DNA of 64,000 nt from Cryptomeria japonica (Eukaryota; Streptophyta; Pinopsida; Cupressales; Cupressaceae), in assembly GCF_030272615.1 (NCBI RefSeq), contig NC_081407.1, positions 378,075,766 to 378,139,765 on the forward strand, in the 5' to 3' direction. Numbering within the stretch: the stretch's first letter is position 1; each line of letters opens with the position of its first letter. Positions 48,984 through 60,020 of this stretch are shown here, piece after piece. The notes beneath the pieces were generated by a model that searched no databases, had not been told where the DNA came from, and saw only the letters and a program-made list of their open reading frames with translations. Both the position numbers and the translations under genes were made by a program.

Positions 48984-51900
48984 TTTTGGGTGAATGGGAG
49001 AAAACTGTGTGTGTACGTTTATAGAATTCTCCATGTGTATGTGGTAGGAGTAGCATGATTAAATTCTACTTTAGTAAGGTGCATTGCTATGCGAATAGTT
49101 GAATTATGTGAAACTGCTTGGTTTGTAGAAGAAGTGTTAAAAGGAGCATGTTCTTGTAGCTTCGAGAAAGTATTAATATGTTCCCTGAAAGATTGTTTTA
49201 TGTGTTTTCCGAAAGATTGTCTTATGTGTTTCATTAAACCAGTTTGACTGAAGATGTATTTTAGCAAATGCTCCATTGAACTCGCTTTTTGGGTATATAT
49301 AATTACCTTAATGTATTTAGAAAGTGCGAATGGAAAGCTTGTTTGATGTGCATGCATTAATATGTTTTATTTGGGGTAATAACTCCTTGCTTATCTTTGA
49401 TCGTAATGTGATCTTCTCTAATAGGTTGCAAATTATGACATGTGTCTGTATTGTAATATTATTAAGTGAGTGTTCTTAAGAGGTCTTGCATTATCGAAAA
49501 GATTGCCTTTATTGATCTCTGCTTGTTTGGAAAACTAGAACGTCCTGTTGCAACCATAAATATTGGAAATGTTTTTATTCGGCTGATTGAAATCTTTCTA
49601 AATCGGTAGCGAAATGAAAACCGTGTAATTGAAATGATAGGCTTATAGTGAGAAATTTAATATTATAGCGTGACCTTGATTGATCTTGTGTCTTCGTAGG
49701 ATATAGTTTGGTTATCAAACTCTCTTTCCCTTCTCTTTGCCTAATCATGAGATTTTTAGAAATGGTATTAAAGAATGCATTGATTTAAATAGAATGTTTA
49801 TAAAACATGTGAAATTGTATGTTTGCTTTTGGCTTCATAGTGATAGATGAAAGTCTTAAGCTTTAGAAATGAATTTGCTTAGCTAGTAATTTAATTATGA
49901 ATGCTTAGTGAGATTCGAGAAAGATATAGGAATGAGGTTATTTCCTTATGTAATTGTGAATTGTTAATAATTTCAGTACTTGTATCTAGAGTAAACTTGA
50001 TTCAGTTATTTATATAGAAAGCATAATTGAAATCTTCCTTGTATAGATGTTAGCATAATGAAAAGTACTCCCCGTAAATGTGACTAAACCAGTATTGGTG
50101 TAATTGTGTGTATTGTAAGAAACCAGTGCTTATCTTATGTGCCCATGGATTGGTGAAGTAATCAACCATGGAGGATATGTTGCTTATGAGTATGGGAAAC
50201 CATACTGTTTATGTGATGTTGCTTATTTGTTCCCTACTGAGTACCAAACCTCGGGTTGTGGGTAACTCAGTATGTTAAGGGGTAGTATTCAAAGCGACCG
50301 TTCCTTGAATAGTATGGATTGGCGTACGAGTAATATCGACGCGAAGCGACTTTAGCTTCTCTACTTCGAGGAATGATATAGTTGTACTACTAAATTGTAT
50401 CAAGGTGTACTCAATACTTTCCCTTGTGATGAACCTATTTATGAGGTTCATCAGTGCCAGCCTTATTCCTATCCTTTTTTTGAGCATATTGTTGGATTCT
50501 ATTGGAGCATCTATTGCCTTGTCTTCATGAGAGGCGTGTTATGGTTCTTACATAAGTTGCCAACTGACCAGTGTTGGTAGACTTGTGGGTAGACCTTAGC
50601 CATGTATACCTCTGGCTTATGGCGAGTATCCTGAGAGGAACATCGCTATGCGGAGTGTGACCAGCGCGTGCCTTATCCGCGGGGTACACTGCCATGCGGG
50701 ATACGTCCATTGCGTGTGTTGTCCGCTTGGAGTATTGCCATGCCGTGCTGAGACACGATGCGGGATGTAGTAGACATTTCCATGCGGCCTACCGCTAGGT
50801 ATTGGGTAGAGCCATGCCACGTGACGATGTGATGCGGGGTGATGTCGAGGTGCATGCTGCCATGCCATGTGGATGTGTGACTTGGCCACACCACATGATG
50901 AGCTACTAGGATAGCTAGACGATTGTTCCTTCCTTCCTCGTTGGTGGCTAGCTATTAGTCACGTAGTGATGTTATGTGCAGTTGTGCTATTCTTTATATT
51001 TCTTTGGGGATCAGCAGTTTATTTTACTTTGATTTTGAAGGTTTGGCCACGATCTTGTGATCTTTTGCACTTTGATTTGGTGTTGAAATTCCGGAAATTA
51101 TTTTCTTGTTTTAATTGTTGGAATTGACATTTATTATCTTTATTCACCTGTACTTTGGTGGCTAAACCGGTTTATCCTTGATGTTTTCATATGCTGGTCT
51201 TGTGTTGCAATGTGAATTCCTCTCCAAGAACGTAGGAGACGGGCTTGGATGAGTGTATACGAGGAAGTAGACGCAAGGAACCTTGAGGATGGAGGTATGT
51301 GAGGCTGTGGAAACAGCTAGGACCCACTACCTACCTATGTGTGGTGACTATCTCTTGGAGGCTAACCACCTTGCTCAACAAGGGATATTCACAAAGGTCT
51401 TGTATGGAAGGTAGCACCGCTATGGTGTGCCTAGCACCATCAAGCCTTTGAGTGAGATATTGTATATTTATGATCATATTGTTGTTATGAGATCAGGCAT
51501 AGAGATGCTGATCGTGCATGTTATCCTTGACCGAGCATTAGACATGCTCACATGTGGCCTTTTCTGTTATGCATTCCAGTTATGTGGATGGTTATTATTT
51601 GTATCATGGAGTAAATTGTGTTAGCTTGTCACTATGTTATGGGACATAGTCATTGGGAAGGTGTTCTTATGCCTGGCAAGTGTAAGCAATTGAGTTATAT
51701 TTTGTTGCTCTTATTTCATGAAAGTTATTTTGGCTGTAGAAATTGATATTTGAAGCTAGTTCTATTCAATAAAATTTTATGATAAAGATGGATTGGTAAA
51801 GGAAATTGATCATGATGGCATGTTTTTTGGTCATGTTTGATAGATGATTATGGTAATTGCTGTTTACCTCCTTGTAATGCTTTAATTTGGTGAAATGAAA

Positions 51901-52085
51901 GGAAGAAATTTCTTGTTTCTCTGCTATGATTGTGGATAATTCCTAGAATATTTTAAAGGAATGTATGGTTTTAGATGTATCTCGCCAATGGATAATGGCG
52001 TTTGTAAAGAATTTTGCAGTAATATTTCATTTTATTATGGAAAGATTTCTATGTGCAATTTGATATTTGTTGAATGAGTTTCAGG
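48984..52085. other. Unassigned repeat-like DNA, possibly part of another LTR
   Basis: No coding domain is seen. Part of it (50200-51660) has the mixed, GC-punctuated texture of the giant LTRs but lacks their landmarks. It contains a degenerate GC-rich array at 50640-50880. Frames on both strands are short and unsupported. Confidence 0.35.
50640..50880 (+). repeat. Degenerate GC-rich repeat, GCCATGC units
   Basis: GCTATGCGG, GCCATGCGG, GCCATGCCG, TCCATGCGG, GCCATGCCA and GCCATGCCA start at about 50644, 50690, 50737, 50779, 50812 and 50860, mostly 42-48 bases apart, and several are followed by a GTG-rich segment with GATGCGGG or GCGTG. The periodicity is imperfect. Confidence 0.55.
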
Positions 52086-52087
52086 GC

Positions 52088-52158
52088 TGATGCGTACGAC
52101 AGGTTCTCCATCTAGCCTTATGACTTCCAGGAGTAAGTCGGAACCTAGGGGGGGAGAA
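52088..52158 (+). pseudogene. 3' tip of a Tekay-type internal region with polypurine tract
   Basis: From about 52088 the sequence (ATGCG, then CTTCCAGGAGTAAG) lines up with the last codons after the chromodomain and the 3' untranslated strip of the minus-strand element (KMRE region near 35830, then CTTCCAGGAGTAAG), and ends in the tract AGGGGGGGAGAA at 52147-52158 directly before the LTR. Only about 70 bases of internal region remain, and everything upstream is unrelated. Confidence 0.75.
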
Positions 52159-55100
52159 TGTAGTACCCCTGCCCTAATCAATCTCTAACCTTGGTTTAAT
52201 CTTGATTAGTTTATCGTAATATTATGTTATAGTTAGATGATTGATTTTACGCATAGCTATTGATGTGGTTTTCTCACTAGTTGTATGCAAGTTGTTAGTG
52301 TACCTATCTCGTGGTATTAATATCGGGCTAACATTTTCATTAAATTTTATATATGTATGCATGTATGATCCTTGGTTGCAGGAAATTTCAGGTGCAATGC
52401 CGCTTGAGTGCGAAGTTCTTCTTCACTCGGATTGCAGGTTTGAGTGTACCTCTTTTAATCCTTAGAGTTGGATTAGGTGGTCGTAAGACCCTAGTCGACC
52501 TTAGTCGTGCTCAAGTGAGCATCATCAGTCGTTGTCGGTGATCCCTTCTTGTTTGGGTTTGCGAGTCGTCTGTTGGTTGACTTTCTCGATTTGCATGCCT
52601 GGTGTGTTTGGTTAATTGATTAATTAGTCCTTAGTAATTATCTTGATTAAATTTGCGTTTGTGCATTGAAGATAATGGGTTAAATTAATCTGGCTTCCGT
52701 TATGCGATTTCCATTGTTATGAATTGCCTATTTTAAATTGGAAGTAAATTCGATTTAATGACTACTTTTGAATATTTAATGCATCTTATTTATGCTGTTG
52801 AAAAGAAAGATTTGTATTTAATTGCGATAGGTTTAATTGTATTCTATTGGATTATTAAATCAGAAAGATTAAATTTAATTAATGAGGAAATCGATTTTTG
52901 GATTGAAGCAAGTTATTTTGGTGTTATAATTAGAAAAGAATTAAATGTTGAGAATTATTGGTAAATAAGAATTTTTATTCCAAAAATGGAATTTTTGGGT
53001 CAACTCTTCCATATAACCCAAATTTGGGGAAAAATGGAGGAATGGACATTTTTGGAGGAATTTTGGTTGAAAGAAAAATTTTGGAATCGAATTTGGGGGT
53101 TTTGAGAAGGAATGATTCTGGACCTGGCAGGATTGGGCTCTCCTTCAGCCATTCCAGGATTGCGTGTTAAGGTAGGATCCAACTCTCAATTTTGGTTTTT
53201 GTTTGAAATGGAAATGGGGGTTTTATCTGATTTTAGATTCTCCATTGTCTGTCATGCTTATGAATTGATTTGGTAAATTAACCAGCTTGGCTGGAAGTGT
53301 TTATGAGGTGTGTTATTCCTCTATCCTTTTTGGGTGTTTGAAACCCTTGTGTTTGGAGAGAATGAAATCACCCAAGAAATGGATACCAAAACATAGTTCT
53401 GTATTTTATCTAAACTCTTCTTAAATCGAAAACTTCAGCAACCCTTTTTGGGCGTTTTTGTTTTGGAAGTTCGAACTATGTTTCTTTTAATCATAGCGCT
53501 GTGTTTCGAAAATAAATAAATAAAGAAAATACATTAATTTCGAACTGTGTTTTATATTTTTTTTAGCGCTGTGTAAAGTATGTTAAAATCGAGCTGGGCG
53601 AGTTTTTGTTTAATAACACGAGCTGTGTTTGGGGTTGGAGGGCGGGGAGCGGAGCTCCACCCGCTGCTCCTCCCCTCTCCCCCGCTCGTCCCCCTTACTC
53701 CCCTCCCTGCGCTCGCAATCCCTTCCTTCAACATTTGCAGCCCGCAGTGCCTGCGGCTCATGGCGGTGGCCGCAGGGCGCCGCGGCACCTGCGGGCACCG
53801 CCGCGAGCGCCGCCCGCGAGTGCTATCCGCCAGCGGCTAGGGTTAGGGCACGGCCCGCCCTAGCCCTTGTTATAATGCTTTCTTTTAATTAGTTTTTAAA
53901 GATGTTTTTTTTAATGCATTTTTTTTAGTGTTCAAAAAAAAAAATGCTTATAATATGTTAAATGTTATTTTTATTGTTAAGTGGAAATTAGTCCTTAATT
54001 AGGTTTAGGGTGGCAATATCACATTAAATGTCAGTTGGATATTGATTAATTCTATAATGGAGTTTATAGGTTAATCGTTATTCAACTTCATTTCGTGACT
54101 TTTGCCCTCTTTCTAATTAAGTTCTACAACTGTAATTTTGTAATTTAATATTGTCGATTATTCTCTGATTCATCTTGGCTAATAAATGGATATCTTACCT
54201 TCTAGCTGATTAGAGCATTTGGCTAATTAAGAAGTAGTGAAATATTTATCGTTGGGTGTTTGAATTGAAACGATGTGCTTTTGGAAATGATTAGCTTCTT
54301 TAGATTCTCTTTCTACATTTTTATTTCCGTAATCCGTATAATGTATCGAGAATTGAAATTATGAATCTGTGGTGATTGATTTTAATGTTTAAATCAATTT
54401 GAGGAATATTGTCTTTTCTGATTATTGCCTTGCGAGTTTAATTTCTGTATCCGCCTTTAATTATGAAATGGCATGTTTTGCTTTGTTTAGTAGGACCCTG
54501 TCGTATGGCTTGACTTGGGGTACCTGTTTCAGTCCTCGATTCCGAGTTGACTGTTATATTGTGGTAGTGTCGTTTTGGTCATATCCTCGTTGTGTGAGGC
54601 GAATGATGATTCATGGTTGACCTTAGTTTGTCAGGTCTCTAGTTAGAGTACCGTCAGTAAGTGTTCATCCTTGAGTCGTGTTTGACCAGATGATTGTTCT
54701 TCTTCTTGAACTCCGTTCGTCTGACCATGTGTATTCCTTGGTTTGAGTTCGTCCGAGTATAGTCTAGTGTCGTATGGGAAAGTGGCTTTCGATTGGGGGT
54801 CGCGCCCAAAGTGGCTGCTGGGAAACCCGTCGAAAGTGAGTCTAATAAATGATAACCTAAGTAGATTAGAATGTAATCTCTAAATAAGATAATGTGCCTC
54901 ACACATGAGATGAGTTCTATCATAGATTCAACATGCTGTGAGAAGGCCTGAAACGGCAAACCATCTTCCTTGTCTTCACGAGAGGATGTGTGGGTCCACA
55001 CGAGGCTTGGATGGGCTGGAAGCTCGGATTAGGTTGCCAGGGTGACCCAGTGTATGGAGCCAAGACCTATGAAGACTTGCCATGGTATCCATACCAGGTT

Positions 55101-56175
55101 GTGTGATGACACTTGTCCCTACGTTCGCTAGTGTGTTGTCGTTTTGTCCTGTTAGGAGTACCTTTGTGAGTCGTCCTTTTGTCTCTACCCTTGTGAGTGT
55201 CAGTTTCATGTTAGACCTTGGGTGGTGATGGCTCAATCTTGTGGATGCTCCTCTGGACTCTTGTATTAGCTTGATTATGTTCAGCTGGATCCTGTTCTTT
55301 TCAGGGATCGTTTATGTATTAATGGACCGATGTGGTCGTTTGTATATTGTTTATGTATCGCCTTGATGGCTAGATTGTATTGGTGTAACCTCTTGTATTC
55401 TTAACTTTATTATTTATCAGAGGGGGTCTTGCAGTTGAGCAGACCCGGAGATGTAGCCCTTTAGGGGTGAACTCCGAGATCATTATGGTGTTATGTGATG
55501 CATTCTCTTATGTTTCCTTTATTCAGCTTTATCATGTATGTTTAGCTTATGTTAGAATGGTTAAGTGGATGAATGGAATTAACTTTAAATGCTTATATTC
55601 AGTTCTTTCTTGAATGCCATGTTGATCGAATGCATAATTGGTTGAGATGCGATTTATCGTAAATGCATGTGTGTAATCTTCTTTTGAAATGCAATAAGTT
55701 GGAATATGAAAGAATGTAACTTAGAGTAATGAATTATACTCAGTTGTTGTTAAGGAATTTAAATATGCTCGGAAAGATCTCTTATGTTATGATGAAATCC
55801 TAGTGTATTAGAATGTTAGATGTATGGTTGGTGATTTTAAATGAAAAGCTTGAATGAGAATTAGGAATGGATCTTAATGGATGAATCTTTGTTGTGATTT
55901 ATATTTCCGTCCTTTGAAAGAAATTATCCTGATTTTGAATTATCTCGTTATTAAGATATTCAGCTTTTGGATTAATTGTGTGAGTAAGTGAATTGTGAAA
56001 TTTAAGTAATCTTGTTGGGAAACTCTTTAGGTGTGAGTTGATGTCTTCCGCTATGTAATTTGAATTTTTGATATCTTGTTGCATCTTATGTGTTGTAACT
56101 TTAAAAAAAAAAAAATTGCACTCTATTCTTGTGTTATGGCTTAATCCCTTCGGGGTTTCCTGGCGGGGCATTACA
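52159..56175 (+). mobile_element. 3' LTR of a Tekay-type element, internal region missing
   Basis: It starts TGTAGTACCCC and ends GGGGCATTACA. It is a 3' LTR because a polypurine tract and an internal-region tip precede it. GC island at 53636-53870, conserved block at 54778-54860. About 90% identical by hand to the LTR at 22305 over the first 120 bases. Because the 500-N gap lies between, the two should not be assumed to be one element. Confidence 0.88.
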
Positions 56176-57990
56176 TATTCTATATGAGGGACATGACTAA
56201 TTCCACAAACTATAAGATTGACTAGGCTTTTCTCATTAGTGGAATCATATAATAGCTAGTGTGTATTGTTGCCTAGATGCATGAATTTGTAGTTTCCATA
56301 CAACTAAGAAATGATAATGTTTCTAAGTACAAACCAAGTGGGAACTATGGACCCACTAATCTTATTTGTAACCACTCGCCACGACTATATTATGATAACT
56401 CTCTTATTGATAATAGAGAGTATCTAATACATTTATTAAGACCCTGATTATGGTCATGTGGTAGACCACACAAAGAATGACGTCCATAGGAGGCTAAGAA
56501 GGTGATCCATGAACAAGAGTTTGTTTCATTAAATCCTTAACATTAACTATCATTAAGGTGGAATAATTTAGTGAACAACCTCTTATGCTACCTAGGTACC
56601 CTAATGTCATATTCTATTAGAATTAAACAAGTAGTTAGAGTTCATTCTATTTTTAAATCCAAGCATAGAGGGGGGACTATAATGATCCATCATCAATGAG
56701 TGTTTTTAATTAGATAAGAAGGGATTTTGAAAGGGCCCTGATCCCTTGTGCAAAGAGAAAGATGAAGCATTAATCCCAGCAAAACAACAAAACAAAACAG
56801 CTCCAAAACAACAAAACAACAAGAGGCGGAATAACTAAAGCAAAAATGAACCATCCTAAAATCAGGGTGGTACATCCATCATTAGAACCCAAAGCATTAT
56901 ATATCCTTGAGCAATCCAAAGGGGAACTCCCTTGATTAGAATCAATATTTTGAATCTCCTAGGAAATAGGGAAAGTTACATCCTTATTTTTCTCCTTACA
57001 AGCATGACAAATAACCGAAGAGTACTCATACTCAAACTTCTGCACCCATTTTCCAAATTTAGAGATAGGTTAATCTGGGTAGGGAGATCTTGATCGCCAT
57101 TGAGTGAGGATTCCAAGAATATCTTTGATATAGATTAAAAAATGGGATTAAACCAGGGCTCAAGGACCCATCTACACAATAGCAATCATATGACAAGAGT
57201 AACCACTACCATGAGATATGAAACTTAAAACAATGTGACAAAGATATTACTATGTATAACTTGAGAGCATTCATAATTATACCCTTATTTGATCCAAGGG
57301 GTTATATGGAGGAGAAGATAGTGAGAAAGTATGTTTATGTGACTAATTTAGAGATTTTTTTGGAAAATTTTGCCAAAAAATCTCAATTTAGAGAAAGTGA
57401 TTATTGTACTACCTTACATTGTTTTGTCTTAGCTTGAAAAAAAAAGTCTAGTTTAGATTATTTTCCTATAAAACAAAATGCTCTAACAATATTGTTATCG
57501 AATGCAAATATTTAGAAGCTATTCCATATGATATTCTTGATAAAACCATTTCTTTTATAAAATCTAGTAAGGTAAATATTTTAAGATTTGACTATGGAGA
57601 TAGCCACCCAAGATCTAGAGGTCTAATGGAAAGCACAAAAAAATGAGCAGATCAATATGACATGAATAAACTATATTCCTATCAATGAATGCAAGTTTAC
57701 AATATGAATGAATGAGATTATAAATAGAACCCCTTGATTATATAGGTCAAGATGAGACATGTAGGATATCATAAGATTATGAAAGTATCTTAATCTTATG
57801 ATATGAGACATAAAGTGATAAGTATCCTATGTATACCCTAAGTAAACTTAAATGATAAGGCATAAAAATGACCTAATAGTGGAAGTAGCTAGGTAATATC
57901 CCTATTACACCAACAATTATTGCTACTTGTTCTTTGATTCATCTCATTGATATGGCTCAAATTGAAATAATTCATTTCATCAATCAGAAC
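56176..57990. other. Unassigned DNA between two retroelements
   Basis: No domain-bearing frame; the 61-codon frame at 57252-57437 is unrecognised. A purine run GAGGGGGGAC at about 56667-56676 could be a polypurine tract relic of another LTR element, but no LTR start could be confirmed beside it. An (AAAACAAC)-like stretch lies at 56779-56820. Confidence 0.35.
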
Positions 57991-59273
57991 AAATATATTC
58001 AAAATTTTACTAAGTGTAAAGCGGAAAAATCGAACCCTAGTTGTTCTCCCCTCCCCAACTCCAAGGAGAGAGAAGGGAGGTCACTAGGGTTGATGGTTTT
58101 CACTTAGGAGGGACTTTACATTCAAAAGAGGGGTTGAAACCCACAAGATCCAATCCCACACAATGCAAGATTGGATTCTAAATGAGTTTCAAGGGTTAAG
58201 ACATCAAGGATACCCTCTTTTGTAAAGAATGTGGATAGAATGATTGAACTAGGAATGCATGTAAAGTAGGAAAGATTCGCTTAAAAATAGAGATAGGGAT
58301 ATGGGATGAAGCTGCGGACCTGGAATTAGCAGTAAAATGTCGAGACGGTGTTTTTCTGCAAATTTGAACGAAAGTTGACGGGACAATGGCGCCCGACGTG
58401 CACACGATCCTCCGAAAAATCCATGAAACGAAGGTGGATCTGTTCGTCTCTGTACAAGGATTCCAGATCTTCAATTACAGTCGCGTACCTACAACCTACA
58501 CATAGAAAAGAGAGGACAATTGGGGGGTTAGGGATGAGGGGTTTTCCTTTAGGTCAAACCCCAGTTTTGGAATTAACCAAGAAATGAGAATGCTGTAAAT
58601 GTAAATGTTTGTAATGTAAACAAGTACTGATACCTTGTTGTAAGAATGTTTGTATTCTTACATGCGAAGGTGTAATGTATGTAGTATGTTGTATGTTGTA
58701 TGTGATCTCCTATTCAATGGTTGAATCCTTGTCTTGAATGCAACACTTAGCCTTGAATGGAGACTTAGAATGCTCAATTGCTTGAAGGAATGCTTGAATG
58801 CTTGAATGTTTGAATGTTTGAATATCGCTTCCGCGTCTTTGCACACATATGTCCTCCTCCCTTTTTGAGAGAGGAAATGTAGTTTATATACTTGTCAATT
58901 AGGGCTAATAGACTGATTTTCCTAACCTTAGGCCGACCAGGAAACATTATTTTCCAATTTGCAAACTTAAAGACCCGAAGCCCCATAAGAGACCGGGCCC
59001 AAAATAGGGCCAGGGACCAGGGCGCTGGGCGCCATGGTCCTAGGGGACCAGGGTGCTGGGTGCCCTAGTCTTGAAGGACCAGGGTGCTGGGCACCATGGT
59101 CCCACCTCCAGGGACAGCGGGGTGCAAGGAGGATCAGGCAAGGGTGCTGAAAAATGCAGTTTTTGATGTCATGAACAAGTTTTGGGGTCTCCATTCAGGT
59201 TCCATGTTGCATCGCCATCATGAAGACCCAAATGCATTCGAAATTGCAAGTGTCACAATTTTAGGACGCTACA
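57991..59273 (-). mobile_element. 3' LTR of the Tat-type element (far end uncertain)
   Basis: On the minus strand the LTR starts TGTAGCGTCCTAAAATTG at 59273, directly after the purine-rich AAAGTGTGGGCTAAA. The start is well supported by that tract and by the gag-protease frame upstream. The other end is not defined; LTR-like sequence continues at least to about 58000. It contains the 31-bp GC-rich array at 59014-59104, a (GAATGCTT)-like short repeat near 58780-58825, and a 32-base GC-rich motif at about 58379-58411. Confidence 0.6.
59014..59104 (-). repeat. 31-bp palindromic GC-rich array in the Tat LTR
   Basis: Three units begin GGACCAGGG at 59014, 59045 and 59076, exactly 31 bases apart. 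Each is nearly palindromic: GGACCAGGG, GCTGGG, then CCATGGTCC or CCCTAGTC. The rest of the LTR is much less GC-rich. Confidence 0.92.
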
Positions 59274-60020
59274 TTTAGCCCACACTTTAGCGGGAGTTTA
59301 AGCGTACGCTCATACTTCCGGTAAAGTACAAGGAAACAACATTGAGAAACTTTCACCACGTCAAGGAGGCAAGATACACCAAGCCCCCAGTGGACTAAGG
59401 ATCTTACAACTTTGATTGACAAAGTAAAAGGGAAGATCACGAGGGAGAACCATGACTGTCAATAGTAAGGTTCCCTCACTATGAGTCATGCAAGAAAGAT
59501 ATCAAAAATTTTCAAGGCAAAGCTACATTTGTCAAGAAATTTTCAAGTATCTTGAAAAGATATGATGGGATGTATGCCCCCCTACATTAAAGCGATCGCA
59601 CACGCCTCACCGGGGGTGATTGCTTTAAGGTAGTGATACATATAAGAAATGAGAAAGGAGCACGTTATCACAAGGATTTAGCCCCCAAGTGTGAGATAAG
59701 CCCAAGGATAATAGACACAAAACACAAAGCACAAGGTGACTTCGCTTTCCTCGGGGTCAGTATGCTGTATGATAATTCATGTATATCGTATGTATGTATG
59801 CATAATTGTTCTTCATTCCCCAATCAAGGAAGGTCACCTAGAAGAAGGGAACACATGTGTCTTTTGAGTCAACATGAGAGAGACCAAAAGAGATCTCAAT
59901 GCTTTGCATCATCCTCAAGTAGACAACATTAAGGACAACAAATAGAAGAATGAGAATAACACATAGAAGAAGTAACAAAAGAGATCAAGAGAGGAGGAGA
60001 GAGTTTGCTATGTTAATGAA
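59274..60020 (-). other. 3' untranslated region and polypurine tract of the Tat-type element
   Basis: About 750 bases separate the end of the gag-protease frame from the LTR. The minus strand ends in CCGCTAAAGTGTGGGCTAAA at 59274-59293, a Tat-like polypurine tract. No reverse transcriptase, RNase H or integrase sequence is recognisable here in any frame. Confidence 0.65.

Noticed and set aside
22305-56175. One huge plus-strand LTR element bounded by the LTRs at 22305 and 52159
   Set aside because: The first LTR has its own target repeat inside a LINE and no primer site follows it. The two LTRs differ by about 10% over the first 120 bases, and an assembly gap lies between them.
56667-56690. 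Polypurine tract and LTR start of a Copia element
   Set aside because: The purine run is present, but no LTR, coding region or target repeat could be matched to it.
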